A stretch of 64,000 bases of DNA from Onchidella celtica (GCA_963931925.1 OZ007579.1:33499519-33563518), one strand, 5' to 3'; counted from the stretch's first letter, positions 1 to 60,338 are shown. Numbers and translations are program-made. The notes: generated by a model not told the origin, from the letters alone.

Positions 1-2989
<2,989 letters not shown>

Positions 2990-3180
2990 TCTCGGTGAGG
3001 TGTCAGAGAGCACTGTTAGTCCTAGGTATGACTTTGCTAGCTACACGTACACAAACACCACCTGTCCAGGCTCCAGTGAGGCACCTGTCTATATTATAGG
3101 CAGGTGGAGAGAGCTCCTGCACACGCATCCACATAGCAGGACGGTAAATATTCATACAAACCAAAGCGGGATGATGAGGG

Positions 3181-3186
3181 AATAAA
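3181..3186 (+). promoter_or_regulatory. candidate polyadenylation signal of the TPR gene
   Basis: AATAAA lies 192 bases after the stop codon. It is the first canonical hexamer downstream. Placement is plausible, but no transcript evidence is available. Confidence 0.4.
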
Positions 3187-5119
3187 CCTTGCCCAGGGGC
3201 TATTGTAATTAAGTTCATGTCAAAAACTGGTCAACCTGACACGTCGAAATGGAGGAACGAAGGGGAGTGTTAGGTATGGATTCTTTTGTCTACATCGCTG
3301 CCCCTCCCGTGACATGTTTCAGCTCTTTGCCATTCCCATTTCCTGTACTATTCTTTTAGTAGCCAAAATCTACAGTGTTGTACTTGGCTACTGTTATAGT
3401 ACCTGTATCATGTATTTTGATATTTGCGATTTGAAATTTGATCGAGTTAGCTCATTAAAATTTACGTCGGCTGCGTCTCCATGGCAACCAAAATGCTAAT
3501 TCTTCTTTTTTTTTTTTTTCACGTGTTGCTAAGTTCAGTGGTATTGGTTAAATTCAGGTGTTGGAGTTCCAAGTACCACCATTTTTGTTTTTGTCATGGT
3601 AATACTTCATGGCGTGATCGGCACTTCCCGATAGCACTGCGCCATTTCGTTAACATAGTTGAGTATGGAAGACCGAACTATCAAAGAGATGTAATATTCA
3701 ATTTTTTTCCAACTTTGACCGTTGGTAACTTCTAAAAGCTGCCAATGTGAGACTACGTTCACATAAAATCTGTCTTCTACTCAACGGGATCTATCGTTCG
3801 GTACCGGTATCAATTTGACTTCTCGGGGTATAGCAGCTGATAAACTATAGGCCTAATTTAATGTTCATTCATTTAGAATTTATTGTAGAGTTTTTCTTCC
3901 TGGTTTGTTTTAAAATGAGATTTTGCGAAATGCAACTTTATTATTATCTATTATCATTGCTGGCATCAGTATTATTTAGAGTATCATCATTATTGTTATT
4001 ATTTGCATCAGTTCAACAAGTTTATTTTGAACTGGGGGTAAACGTGTTGGGGGGGGGGGGGGAAGGGGGTAGGGTCTGGATGAGAATTGATTTTTTTTTT
4101 CTTTCCTATCTTGTTTTTAACGTAGGGCTCTGAGAAAAGCAACGTTTCCCCCCTTTCATTCACTTGCAACATGTCGTTGGCCTTATTTTAAACTGAAAGG
4201 AAAGCTGTGGGAGTGTTTAATTCAAATTCTTCAATTTAAATTTTGGTTTAGATGAAGATTAAATTGTAAAGTGATCGATCATGTCAAAGGTTAGGGTCAA
4301 CCTGACAAAAAGCAAAAGGAAAACAAAAGAAGTCATTCGGTCACAATATATTGTGCAATATCCTTTTTGCTTGTTTTTTTATGTGTGTGCAAAGATGAAA
4401 TGCCGATGTATTGGTGAAAGACTGGTGACAAGACAGTGCGTCTTGGTGAAATCAAGAACGGTTTTCTTGAAAACTGTTTTTTGGATTTATTTGAAACTTT
4501 GCTATTTCACACCAGACCTTTTTGAACTGATTTCTTTTATCTGTTATAGTGTCGCTTGATTTTGAGTTTTGCTTGTTTGCGCTGTGTAAAAAATTAATTA
4601 CTTAAAAAAAAAACATTCCCACAGTACAAATCTGTGCAAAACAACAACATATCGTTTGCCCAATTTGGACGGGAAAACAATTAGTAAATACTGAGCGAAT
4701 ACCTCATGTACTACATAATACACGTAGGTACACATATGTTAAACACAGTTTAATCGTTAGCAGTGTTTGGCACTGTAGAAATTACGCGTTTTTTTTGGTT
4801 TGTTTGTCTATCTATAATTTGGTCAATTTTTTTTTTTTTTTTACAAAGTGCAAGGGTGCAAACTCAAAATCAGACAAGAAAAAAAACAAAAAAAAAACAA
4901 AAGAACTAAATCAGTTCCATAGAGTTCGGTGTGATGATATATGTGTCCATGTACAATGTTCAAATAAATCCAACAAAGAGTTTTTGAGAAAATCGACATT
5001 AATCCAGCGCAATCTTAACTGGAAGCACTATGCTATCCATGTTGTATGCTGTCGTCCGTTTTATTATAATACATATGTACTTTTCTTTATCCTATCATGT
5101 ATAAAGTATTATATCCTTA

Positions 5120-5720
5120 TGTATTATGATGTCACTCATGTTGTAGGAGATGTGACTTAATCGTGTTATCTGATGTAATGATCCATTTGTCTCCCATAAA
5201 TTATTATATTTATGTATAGTCACTGCTCTACGATAATGGCATTATGTCAAACGTAGTCTAAAAGGCAACTGAACTGGATTCCTGAGCATAAGGGCTTTCA
5301 GATACTTTTAAGGAAAAAGAAATGCGCCAGTGGAAAAAATGAAATATTCCGGCAGAACCATAGTGGTGTAAGTCACCATATGACATGAAATGAAGCTGTT
5401 TTTTCTTAATATTTCAAAAGTGTCAAAAATGACTTACCCCATTGCAGCGTGGAGCAATGACGGTATTGTGCTGTCATTCCTGTTATGAGAGATGCGTCTT
5501 GATGTATGTTATATGCATGATGTAGTCATCCATTTTGTCATCTATAAATTATTATACTTTTGTACTTTAATATTGCTCAGATTTGGGAGATGTCTTTTAA
5601 CACATGTATTTCTGGTATAGTAATTCATCTATAAATCATATAGAGTAATACTTATTGTACATATTATGTATTTGAATATATGGCGCTTCTTATAAGAGGT
5701 GTGTCTTGAGACAGTGTTAT
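5120..5720 (+). repeat. degenerate tandem repeat
   Basis: Blocks built from a GAGATGTG / GTCTTGA motif, a TCATCCATTTGTC-like motif and ATAAATTATTATA recur at about 5140-5215, 5485-5560, 5580-5650 and 5690-5720. Copies are diverged and unequal in length. Confidence 0.5.
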
Positions 5721-7898
5721 CAGAATGTAGCAAAGATTTACTCTGATTTGTTTTATTTCGCTTGGATTTTTTCCTCCACTTTTGTTAATATGTTGTTAAG
5801 ATGTATTATTGACATTATGGTATGGATAAGAATGTCGTAAAAACATGGAGGGGAAACCCGGTGAAAACACCGGTATCAGATAAGATGAAGAAATAATCAG
5901 AAGTTCCTGAGAAAGATAATGCTAACATAGAGATGGATTTCGTCCACTGTTACTTAAAAGAGAAAATCATGGCAATTATGAAATAATATTCCTTATAATC
6001 AATTTATTGCCAATATGTCCTTTACAATTAATTTTAATGATCATTTTTAAAATGATGTGTATAGCTCTGATGGGAGATTTTAATATAGTCCTTGTGCGTA
6101 CAAATTATTAATTGTCCTGTATGTTTTTTGCACTTAAGCTATACCAGAGGGATCTGTAGGTATCATTGTTCACATTTAATTCCACTCATGTTGTGTGCGC
6201 AATCATAATGTTGACATGCATTTTTTCATTTTTTATTATCTCCTATTCCATTTATGGTTAGACCTTTTTTTTTTTTTTCAAATTCATTTTTTTATTTTTT
6301 TTATGTTATCTTTTTCAATTCTTTTTGTTTAAAGTACTTTCCCTGGCTGCGTGTCCCTTGACGATGTTGTAAAATAAATGATGTAAATGTTCCTGCTGGC
6401 CAATGTCGTGAAGTATTATTGTACCGCCCTTGGGTGTGATGTTAGTAATTGAGTGGCGCAATACCCACGATCCAGCACCTCCTTTGCAGTTGAAATATAA
6501 GAAAGGCTTAACAGTTGTTAAGGCCAAGAAAATATCATAGCAGCAAGTATGATTTTATCAGCCTTGTTTGTTTCATAAAGATCACCATTAGATACGTCAA
6601 TCCTGATCCAGAATTGTCTTACTGATTCTGTGCTGTACCAGTAGCTTCAGATTTTGCTACATTTGTCTTGACTTTTCACAATGATAGCAATAGTTATTAT
6701 TCTTTGCTGCAACATCAACAACTACTATGGTAGATGTTATGGTAGTGTTAGTTTGGTAAATAAAATCACTGTTGCTCAGCAACAAACAAAATGTGTGTGG
6801 TTTGGTTGTATATTTTTTTCAATCACTAGATGGAATGAGAGAGAGATAGAAAGACAGAGAGACAGACAGACCGCCGGGTGGACAGACAGACAAGGGCGAG
6901 AGAGACAGTCAGAGAGAGACATGAAAGAGAGAGAGAGAGAGCGAGACCAATATTGAGGGAACTAGACAATAAAGTACAAAAAAGTATAAAATGAAAGAAA
7001 AAAAACTAACCACAATTCGTTTGCTTTTTAATCCATTCACACTTTTTTCCCCCCTTTCCTTCCATTGCTAATTCTTTTCTACTCATGGTATATTAGGCCC
7101 TTTATTCTTTACGTCTAATCCAGGACAGCATACAATCTTTTCTCCTTCCCCCCAAACACAACAGCACTTTCATGATTCTCGTCCTCCTGTTGCCAACGAA
7201 CACAGTCATGCAATTTTTCCATTCTCTCTTACCATGACAAAACACAGTATTTATCATAATTATGCAAAATAATTTAATGGACGGTTTAATTTTAATAAAT
7301 AATATTATTACCACATTCAGTTTTCCTTAATTTAAATATAAGAACGATGGACGGAGAATGACATTATTATCATGAAAATTAACATAAATAAAAAGTCCAT
7401 CTGTGTTCTATTCTTCTGAGGCGATAATGAATAATGAATGAATGATACCAACAAATGGAGAAATAAATACAAGTAAATAAGATAATGAATAAGTGGATAA
7501 AATATGTGACTTCAGATTCAGTGTTATGATGAAAATAAAAGTTGCTTTTAAATGGACTTTATTTTCATTTCCCACGACTGGAAATCTTTGTCATGTCATT
7601 AACCTAACACAGTATTGATTTCCACATTCTGTAATTTTTCTGTCTAACCATGTACAAATATCCCACATCAAAGGGTAACGTTTTTTTGTTTTTTTTTGAG
7701 ACAATCTAAATTGTATTCAAATTTAGCATGTAATTCTTTGCAATACAAACGAAGATAGTAGATAGTAGATACGATATGATGGGACAAGTAGGGCCTTTTG
7801 CACTGGTTTTTACACTGTCATCTAACAGTGAATGCGTGGAAGAAAACAATAGCGTATTTAGGGAAGCCAATATTTACTGTTCAGCTATCACTCTAGAC

Positions 7899-8224
7899 CA
7901 GGGCTCACCAAACTTTTTTCACAGAGGGCCGGATAACTGACAGACTTACAAGCGCGGGCTGCATAAGCAATCTGTTCAATACTTGCAAGCCAGAAGAAAA
8001 ACTCTAGAGCAAAGGCGATATTTTTAATATCAAAAAAGGTATCAATTTACTGAAAAGGGTCATCAAAGAGGTTAGCAAGCAACCCTCACTTGTATTGAGG
8101 AATTTTGGTTTGAGGAAGCTTGTCCATCCCGTAGCTCTAGATATCCCTGGTTTTATCAAACAAAATCAAGTACCATGGCGGGCCGGATGAACTGAAGTCG
8201 CGGGCCGTAGTTTGGTGACCCCTG
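7899..8224. mobile_element. hAT-type MITE, 326 bp
   Basis: Terminal inverted repeats begin CAGGGCTCACCAAAC on the left and end GTTTGGTGACCCCTG on the right. The element is flanked by perfect 8-bp duplications CTCTAGAC at 7891-7898 and 8225-8232. An 8-bp duplication and a CAGGG end are marks of hAT transposons. It has no ORF, so it is non-autonomous. Confidence 0.92.
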
Positions 8225-9982
8225 CTCTAGACCATCACTGAGGTAATGGATCTTATAATTATAAATTCAGACATTGTGGGGAAATTCTGTTTTTTTTTTT
8301 TTTTTGGTAGTGGTACCAATGTAACAAAATCGTACAGTTAATTTATCATATCATTATACCAAGCACTCTTTTCATGCAAGGCACCATGGGCCGTGCCCAC
8401 GATCATCGCACAAACTGAATGCACGTTTTCTTTAAAGGCTTGAAGAAGGGACTGTTCTGTTTTATCTCACCCTGTAGTCTTTGATGTAAATTAGAAGACT
8501 AAGACAGATCATGGTGAATCAGGCCTGCTGTGATGTTGCTTCCTTGTGGTCCATCCAATTTTTATCACTATAGATGTTTGCTTTTCACTCCCATGAATAG
8601 CCATGGTCCTGATGTAAGCCTGGTGAATGACTTGCACCTCGAACCTGTAGATAGACAACCAGTGTACTTTGTGTGCCTGACTTTCAAATTTGTATTAAAT
8701 GTTTCAAACAACGTTTTCTATTATTTCTGTAGTCTTTGGTGTAAACTGGATGACTAAGTCAGCTAACATTTGATCAGGCCTTTTCTGAAAATATTGACCT
8801 TTTGGCCAAATTCAGTGGCCGACTCTTACGTGGTCTTTCATAATTCGTAACTATCATAGCAAACTGGCATACTACAATTAATCTTTGAGCTTCGAAATGA
8901 TTATTTATGATAGTTTGCCAACGAATGCCTCTAAAGTCAAACTTTTCATTACTGGAAATCGTCAGCTACATATAAATGCTCAAGTCAAAATGAAGGGTTT
9001 TCAGAGGTTTTACATAAGAAAATGTGAAAAAAAAAAAGATTTTTTAAAACATTCATATGCCAAGCAATTCTGCATCTAAAGTAGATTATTTAATATGACC
9101 AAAGGGGATTTATTTTTCTTGAAACCCGAATTTGTTTGAGAAACGTGACACAGGCAAGTATAGGTTTAAATTGCATGACGTAGGTATTTACCATATAATA
9201 ATGCAACTGACAAAATGCAGGTGTGTAACCCAACCTGCTGAACATACATTCTGGTAATGGGAAAATTACATTTTTTATAAATCAAACTGAGATCAGTTCC
9301 CATTTCATTTTTTTTACGGGGACTACTTAGCCCGTTGACTTCACGATTACACAACTAACTGTGATATTTATTTCTTTTCGACTAGCGATATGTGAAGGAA
9401 AGCAAACGACAAAATGTGTCGAATAACAAAATTTCCAGTCACACTTTTCAATTCTACTCCACGGAAATGTGTTGTTGTTGTTTTTTTTTGTGGCTCAACA
9501 TTTCGTGCATAGCTGATAATATAAAAGACAATTAATTTTGTCCAAAGTGGATGTGTCCACATACTTTATTGTCGGAAATTGAGGAAGTACACAGGGGTTT
9601 ATAATTTTCAGTCCCGTAGTCTCGAAGTTCTAGATGCTTACATATTTTCAACTTCTAGGTTCACAATAGTATGATTGAAATTGAACAAGAAAACACAAGA
9701 ACATTATGTCCAGTAGAGATCCATTAAAGTTCAGGTAATGTTCTTATTTCCTGGTAATGTCGTGTGAGCAATGTGCATGATTGTGTGCAGTATGCGTTAA
9801 AGACCTGTTGGTCTTAGATATTATGTTTACTGTTGTACCACTAGTGATGCTGTGACAACAAATTTTTGTAATTGTGTGCACTCGATCTAGATCTAATTAT
9901 CTTCTTTGAAACTGCAATAGCAGGCCAAGGCTTTGATTTTCACACCGTGTCCATCTGACGCCGTTTGATGAATGTTGTTACA

Positions 9983-10273
9983 GGTACGTAGGTCCCCCAA
10001 GTTTATTGCACTGGGCTACGGATATGTACTTTAAAACTTTTTGTGACTCCAGAGCTAGAGAACTCCTCCCGAAATACTCCTAACAACAGCCTTAATTAAA
10101 TATTCTTTCAGATGTTCTTTTGTTTTCCACCATTTATTTGGTTGAAAGGGCGGGGGGGGGGGGGGTTGGGTTAGGGATTTGATAAGATTCAGGGTTGAGG
10201 ATAAGGACTGGGTTAGGGATAGGTATGCATACGTAGGCGCAACTATCGCAAAACACTTGGGGTGCATACGTAC
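9983..10273. mobile_element. 290-bp TIR repeat family, copy 1
   Basis: The ends carry GTACGTA motifs. The interior has GACTCCAGAGCTAGAGA, TTAATTAA, a G-run and several GGGTTAGGG-like motifs. It is clearly homologous to the copies at 18737-19023 and 62551-62824. No ORF. Confidence 0.75.
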
Positions 10274-10514
10274 TTATAACAACAGCCCTGCATGATAGCT
10301 TACCATGGTCCCTAACCTGCTCCCTAACCGCGTTTTGTCATCTACTCGCTGATTGGTCAAGTTTTCTGGCAAGATAAGTTGATGGCTGGGAGAGATGCTG
10401 GTCGTCATCAGTGGTGACGTGGCTTTCAGTGGTTGGCCGTGTTTGGACAGGGCATGGAGATGATTGTGCCTGGACATGAAGGGAATCAGAAAAAAAAAAT
10501 GACAATTTAATTAT

Positions 10515-10992
10515 AAATAGAGAGTGTAAAAATTGTATTTGTATTTTGTATTTGTACAACTCCTTAATCCCATTTGGGAAATTTTGCCTTTGTGCCATTG
10601 CACCCCAGTTACAACTGGAGCAGGCACGTCGTCGCCACAGTGCAGCGCCGGTCGGCGTTTTTTTTTTTTTTTTTTTGGTGGTGGGGGGATGAGGGGGAGT
10701 GGGTGGTAGGGATGAATTTTATTTAATTTTGCCCGGGCAGCGGCCTGTTCGGCCTGCTCTTTACGATTTCCAACTGCCAAGGTATCTTTAACGTGCGCAA
10801 CGTGCACACGGGCCCTCCGAATTTTTTCGTCCTTATCCGAGAAGACTAGGTACTCGATCCTACCCCTCAATAGGATCAGGGACATGAAAATATGAGAACA
10901 ATCCCAAACTTCCAACATGCCTGCACCGGCCGGGTTTAGAACCCGGGACCCTTGGCATGAGAGGCGAGCACCTTGCCTCTAGACCACCTTGT
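10515..10992 (-). mobile_element. tRNA-derived SINE, copy 1 (minus)
   Basis: Read on the minus strand it starts with a tRNA-like head (GGTCTAGAGGCAAGGTGCTC, then a B-box-like GGTTCTAAACC). A conserved body follows (ATCCTATTGAGGGGTAGGAT, GGGCCCGTGTGCACGTT, AAAGATACCTTGGCAGTTG), then a tail ending near CAAATTTCCCAAATGGGATT. Four other copies or fragments lie in the window. Confidence 0.85.
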
Positions 10993-11547
10993 TTTTAACA
11001 AGTCTGTGAAATCAGGTTCTGATTTGAATCTTGGAATAATTAAGTATCTCAGCTGGATGCTTTGTCAGCCTCATTGAAGAGAAATATTGAAAGTTTTTTC
11101 CAAAAAGAAGAAATAGATGATTAATTACCATCTCCCCTAAGCTATTATGATATAACTTCCTCCCCCCATCCCCTGGCCAGTGTGATACAGCTAACATCCT
11201 GCATCCACATAATGGGTTTAAACATAGTTTAGATGCTATGATAAACTTCAGAGGTAGATACAAATTGCCTCATCAAATTCTAATTATAAAACTCATTCTA
11301 AAGTGCTAAAACATATCAGGTATTTCCCAACTGAGTAAAACATGCATTTGCACGTGTTTATCTAATTTGTAGGATATTATTAGTGTATAATGAAATATGA
11401 TACATGGCGTTTCATTATGTGTAAGTCAAATTAGATTGTATAATGTATTGTTAGATGATTACATTGTATTGTAGCATAAATGCATTGTATGATAGTACCA
11501 CTGAGTAAATATGCAACAAAATAATAATATATTATGATATGGAAGAA
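10993..11547. other. intergenic / 3' flank of the carboxypeptidase gene
   Basis: AT-rich and without recognisable features. It lies downstream of the minus-strand gene. Confidence 0.5.
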
Positions 11548-11553
11548 TTTATT
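11548..11553 (-). promoter_or_regulatory. candidate polyadenylation signal of the carboxypeptidase gene
   Basis: AATAAA on the minus strand, 117 bases after the stop codon at 11671. It is a good distance for a short 3' UTR, but unproven. Confidence 0.45.
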
Positions 11554-11670
11554 TCATTTTTTTTTTCAATCATAGCTATGGATAACTGCTATTTCAGACT
11601 ATCTTCACTGCAAAATGATATTCAACTTATCATGTACATTCGTAGCAGTGTCTCTGCAATGGAAGTACAT

Positions 11671-55146
<43,476 letters not shown>

Positions 55147-55359
55147 CTGGAGAAAAAATAATTATAATTATTTGATCATTTAGCCCAACTGTCTATGAAA
55201 ATAAACCAATTTTGGATGGTGGTCGCTGAAGAAAACGAATATATCGGGGGGTGCCTGCGCAAATCCGTATCACTGGATTTGTACATTTTACAGGAGGGCG
55301 ATTTGAAAGTTTGACATGAAGTATCAAATTAATGTGTGTTACGACCTTTAAATCCTCAT

Positions 55360-55806
55360 CAATAACAACAACAACATGACAAAAACAACAACAACAGCAG
55401 TAGCCACAACAACATCAACCACAGCAGCAGCCACAACAACAACAAAAACAACAACAGCAGCAGCCACAACAACAGCAGTAGCCACAACAACATCAACCAC
55501 AGCAGCAGCCACAACAACAACAAAAACAACAACAGCAGCAGCCACTACAACAACAAAAACAACAACAGCAGCAGCCACAACAACAACAAAAACAACAACA
55601 GCAGCAGCCACAACAACAACAAAAACAACAACAGCAGCAGCCACAACAACAACAAAAACAGCAACAGCAGTAGCCACAACAACAACAACAACAGCAACAG
55701 CAGCAGCCACAACAACAACAAAAACAACAACAGCAGCAGCCACAACAACAACAACCACAGCAGCAGCCACAACAACAAGAACAACAACAGCAGCCACAAC
55801 AACAAC
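55360..55806. repeat. CAA/CAG trinucleotide compound array
   Basis: Alternating CAA, CAG and CCA triplets in longer-order repeats of about 36-42 bases. All frames stay open, giving meaningless homopolymeric ORFs on both strands. Confidence 0.95.
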
Positions 55807-57837
55807 GGTATATCTTGGAGTGCACCAGAGGAATTGATCGACCTACAAATTGCATGATGACGTCTAGAGATTGCGTTTCAATGAGATACAACTAGGTGGC
55901 TGGTGCCCTGGGGTCTCATTTTCTCAGTATTGGAAATTATTACAATTGGAAAACAAACGTCCTTGCTAGGGAAGGTATAACTGAAGAGATTGGTTCAAGA
56001 ACGAGGTAAGGTCACATTTTTCTGAAAAAATAGAACTGCTCACGTCAGTGGAAACCAGATTTAAAAAAAAAAAAAAGGCTATCTATTCATAGTTACATCA
56101 TCCTTCTATCGTTAACCTGTGCTGAGAAAGTTGATTTGAGAGTGGAGCACACCAATTGTTAAGTCCAAAATTTTGGGGCTTTTTTCTTGAAATGACTCAA
56201 ATATGACCTAACACGGGCCTTGAACTAATCTCTTCAATTATCTCGCCACGCCGGAAAGTAGATTAAGTAAGTTTAGAACTGTAATGAATGGAATTGTATG
56301 TCAGTGAACTAAAAAAGCAGACAAAAGAAATATACAGACAACTGTCTTTCCTGATCTGTCAGACAAGATGTTTGATTTGGATGGCCGGATGTGGTGAATG
56401 TAGGTCAACGGTTAGTGGAAGCAGTAACGATGATGTATCTCTGACGTCATGAACTTGAAATGTGTCCTAGGTAGCTATATGGCAATACTGTAGATCACAC
56501 TTTGAATCCTATGTAATCTCTTATCTATTATATATTTCAGTAACTCGCAACCTTTGGCATGACTAACTGACCAAACCATACATCCTTCAGGCCTTAAATT
56601 TGGCAGGAAGGTGGCAATTGAGATAAGGAAGATGATGGCTATAATTAAAAGTCTTTTACTTCAAGCATGTATTTTTTAAAAATAACAATGTTTATTGCTA
56701 TGTAACATCTGTATTTTTGCATGTTTGTTTCGTAATACAATAGTATCGTGCATGTCATAAAAAGTAACCGTATCAAGCGTTCAGTTTGGTGCGTAGTGTT
56801 CTGGTGCGCATGAGTTCTGAAGCAAGACTGTAGTTTATTACTTTTATTATATGAGAGAGAGAGAGGGGCGAGCACATTATTTTTTATTCTGGGCAATGCC
56901 CGGTTGGTCATCTAGTAAATATATAAGCAAATTACATAATTATAGTGATGGAAGTATTTCACTGTTGTGTAATTTCAGCCCTGCTCAATGCTATAGCCTA
57001 AATGACAGTTTCAAAAATTATAAAATTAATTGTTTTAAGTGTCAGTTAACCTAACCCAGTCTCTTTTGGGTCACCCATTGTGTATTCAGGTTTCAGGCAA
57101 TCTTTTAAAAATCTAGTTAAGGGGGTAAAATATAAAGGTTTGTTGTTGTTGTTGTTTTTGTATTCTGCTCCTGTTGATAAGCTTAGCGCACGGGAGACAT
57201 GTGTTCAATTTGGTACAATCTTTCTGCCTAGAAAAGAGTGCGTAGTGCACTTGAGCGCATGAGTTCTGCAGGAATACTGTAAATTACTTTGGGGGAGACA
57301 GACAGACGGACAGACAGACAGAGAGAAAGAGACGGGGGGGGGGTCTCTTCTATACAATACCAGACACCTCATTTAGTAACATAGCTATAGTGATGTGGCA
57401 CTGGTGGTTGGTGTACGTCTTATCGACCTGTTCTATTCTGTCTATCGTCTTGCTTATTTCCTATCAATGCGTGAGTCTCTTTGAGGCCAAAGTAAATAAC
57501 AATTAGGAATAATGCCCCCCCCCCCCCCTGCATTCACAAGACCCGAGTCATTTGTTTTCGTACCCGGGAGACCCAGGCAAGATTTCGTCAGGACCCTGGG
57601 ACACACAGACAAATTGTCATGTTATGTCGTAAGGTGAGCGAGACATAATTACTGGGATTAGCGCGGAACTACAAGGGCAGGTCTGTAAACAGACACTGGG
57701 GAAGCTTCATGCGGACTGCACCCAATGACCATTCTCTGACCACTGGTTCTAAAATCTGGAGCATGCGGGGGTATCATGAAGATCTTTGGTGTAATTCAGA
57801 CTCACTCACGTCATGTAGTAAACTTGCAATGTAGTGA
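55807..57837. other. non-coding region upstream of AGBL exon 1
   Basis: No supported gene. GA/CA-rich patches at 57296-57340 and a C-run at 57515-57528. Confidence 0.5.
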
Positions 57838-58359
57838 TTAAAATCTGTATCTAATTAAGCATGTAAGGACAGGATAGCCTTTGACTGTCCGTGACGATCT
57901 GAGCCCTTGTTTTGCCTGACGTTCATTAAAGATCGTTCCATGATGTTGCAAAATCACTCTGCAGAAAATGCTACATATCTCTTTAGTATTCTGGCTGACG
58001 TCCTCATCCTCAGTTTGAACACAGTGCCGATCCAAGCCGTGTGTCTTCAAGTTTTTGAAAACAACCGACACGACATTTTCCAAGACCTCAAACGTCACCA
58101 GTTTTGTCATCATTGGTGAGACAGACAACATAGGGCCACCTTTGCTTGCACGCAGCAATTACCTCAAGGATCTATCTGCTGCTCTAATGATTTTCATCAC
58201 ATCAGAGCTAGCAAAGATCCCCACCATCAACTGATCTGGTAAAAGAAGCTGAGATTTTCTCATCACATGTAAGGGCAGCACAGCAGTGTGAACAACGAAT
58301 GGTGACCTCCATTTTTTCGACAAATGAAACCAGCCTGGTATCATGCGTGTGGGTCTCAT
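57838..58359 (-). pseudogene. possible decayed coding remnant, unidentified
   Basis: Two adjacent minus-strand frames (58359-58159 and 58158-57838) have protein-like composition (for example IPGWFHLSKKWRSPFVV and MMTKLVTFEVLENVVSVVFK). They are separated by a stop and frame change. I recognise no family. It may be chance. Confidence 0.25.
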
Positions 58360-58593
58360 TTCTGCGCCGATTCATTCGTAACTTTCAACAAAAGTTAATT
58401 TCATACTGAAGATGATCCTCATAAGTTTGACAGACTCATGTATTGTCTTCTAAAAACATTGTTTTTTCGATTTTGTTATCCGGTGGGAACCAAATGTTAC
58501 GGCAGTACAAGTAATAGTCATAATAACGGAGTACATTTATATATCGCCTGTCTCCAAAAATTGGACCCAAAGCACTGTATAATGAAATTAGTA

Positions 58594-58831
<238 letters not shown>

Positions 58832-59257
58832 ATCTTACAAATAGATTTTGTGCATATAAAATTATGTACCAACACTGTCACCACCATAGACACCGTTACG
58901 AACAGCAACACCATTATCACCATCATCAGACTTGATCGTCATCAGTAGAATGAAAAAAAAATGATGTTCTTATTTATTTCTACAGAGTTGTCACTTTCAC
59001 TATATTACTGAGAATAGAAACTCTGTAAGTTGTTACAGAGCGAGAGATCTTTTATCATAAAATTGTGATAGGATATTTGGACAGCTTTCATCATTATATA
59101 TTTTTTTCCAGGCGTCCTACATAATACAGTGATAATAGGTGTGTCCCTATTATTGTCATTGTTATTATTGCAAGAAATAAAAGACGTTTGATATTATATC
59201 CACTATCGCATATCAAGCATGCTCTACAGTATAGGGAACTACGATTTTGTAGTTAAG

Positions 59258-59485
59258 GAGGTTTCATACTAAATCCTGTCAGACACAGTCAGATGCTGCC
59301 AGCAAAATGTTCAGCAAAGAAATAGGCAGAAGCTGACTGTGTCTGACCGGACTTAGGGAGGTATCATACTATGCCCGGAATGACAGTCAGATGCTGGCAG
59401 ACAAGAAGTACACTACAATTTCCTTTATTTTCTTAGTAAATCCGGAAAGACCCTGTCTGTGGCTTAGTACGATATCCCCCTTTCT
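59258..59485. mobile_element. MITE with internal inverted and direct repeats
   Basis: Ends GGAGGTTTCATACTAAAT and CTTAGTACGATATCCCCC are inverted. CTGTCAGACACAGTCAG near 59276 is inverted at about 59330. The GGAGGTATCATACTA end recurs in the middle (59357), as if two copies were joined. Confidence 0.7.
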
Positions 59486-60007
59486 GTATATGGAAAGAAT
59501 TCCGTACGTCCAGACCACTTTTAACTCCTACAATTCATTGCAGATTTCCTTTTTGTTTGATATCCATTCCTGGTTGTAAGGATAAGGAGTAGGAAAAAAG
59601 ACTGGGTCTTGAATGGATGGTTGGGGCGTACAGAACTCTTTCCCAGTATGCCAGTGTAAAGTGGTAAGGAAGGGTAAGAAACTCCTCAGGTGGAGCCAGA
59701 CAGGTGACAATCTCCAGAGGAAGCGTGAGTTCTTTCATTGGATATTTCTGCTTTTAACATCCTGACATCTTGTGGAACCCCGGCCACACCGAGGTCATGA
59801 CTGGAATGGAGAATGAAACTGATATTCGTGTTTCAGTGTGTGTGTAAAGAAAAAAAAGGTGGGGGGGGGGGGGCGCTGGAATTAGGAAACAATCATACTA
59901 GGATGGATTCCACAGAATATGTCGACCATGGCATGAATAATAATGATCATAATAATAATAATAATCCTAAAACCGACCCATGTTTTTCACCACAGGGTCC
60001 AACCTAC

Positions 60008-60338
60008 CCAGCAATGTCCGAGCAAAATCTCCTCTAACCAAAAGTTCTGGCTGGGCCGGACTGACCCACAGATGACGTGGAGTGTTGAGAAGAAGGCCGT
60101 CAAAATGTCTAGGCCAGTAGGGGCCATAAGGCCAGTATTTAATGTCTGGTGGGCGGCGCTTATAGCGGCTTATGTAATCCTCCAATTGGCCTGTGTAGGT
60201 GAGGGTGCCATTGCTCCAGGACACGCCCACGTCGCTTGAGGCATCCGAGTGGTAGAAACTCTCTCTACTGCCTATTCTCAGCTTATAGTGGAGCCCTTTC
60301 TGGGTGTCAATCGGGCTTTCCATAGAAAGACTGAGCAT
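60008..60338 (-). CDS. tentative first coding exon of the carboxypeptidase gene
   Basis: Opens with ATG (G at -3), preceded in frame by TAA 24 bases upstream. It runs 110 codons plus one base to a GTAGGT donor. The left-over base fits the phase of the exon at 54960-55146. Composition looks coding (GVSWSNGTLTYTGQ, PYGPYWPRHF). I see no clear match to the N-terminus of known CCP2/3, so it could be another gene or a chance ORF. Confidence 0.38.

Larger units (their letters stand above)
2990..7898. other. intergenic region between convergent genes
   Basis: AT-rich, with poly-T and poly-G runs (for example 4051-4062) and only short chance ORFs. From about 5050 to 5720 there is a degenerate tandem array. 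A GA-rich patch lies at 6838-6950. No gene is supported. Confidence 0.6.

Noticed and set aside
55348..55891. ORFs of poly-Thr/Ala, poly-Val and poly-Cys type
   Set aside because: Translations of a CAA/CAG/CCA array in several frames; no unique sequence.
59535..59738. Minus-strand ORF with an acceptor-like upstream sequence
   Set aside because: I tested it as an N-terminal exon of the carboxypeptidase; it has no family similarity, and its frame ends at a stop with no convincing donor.
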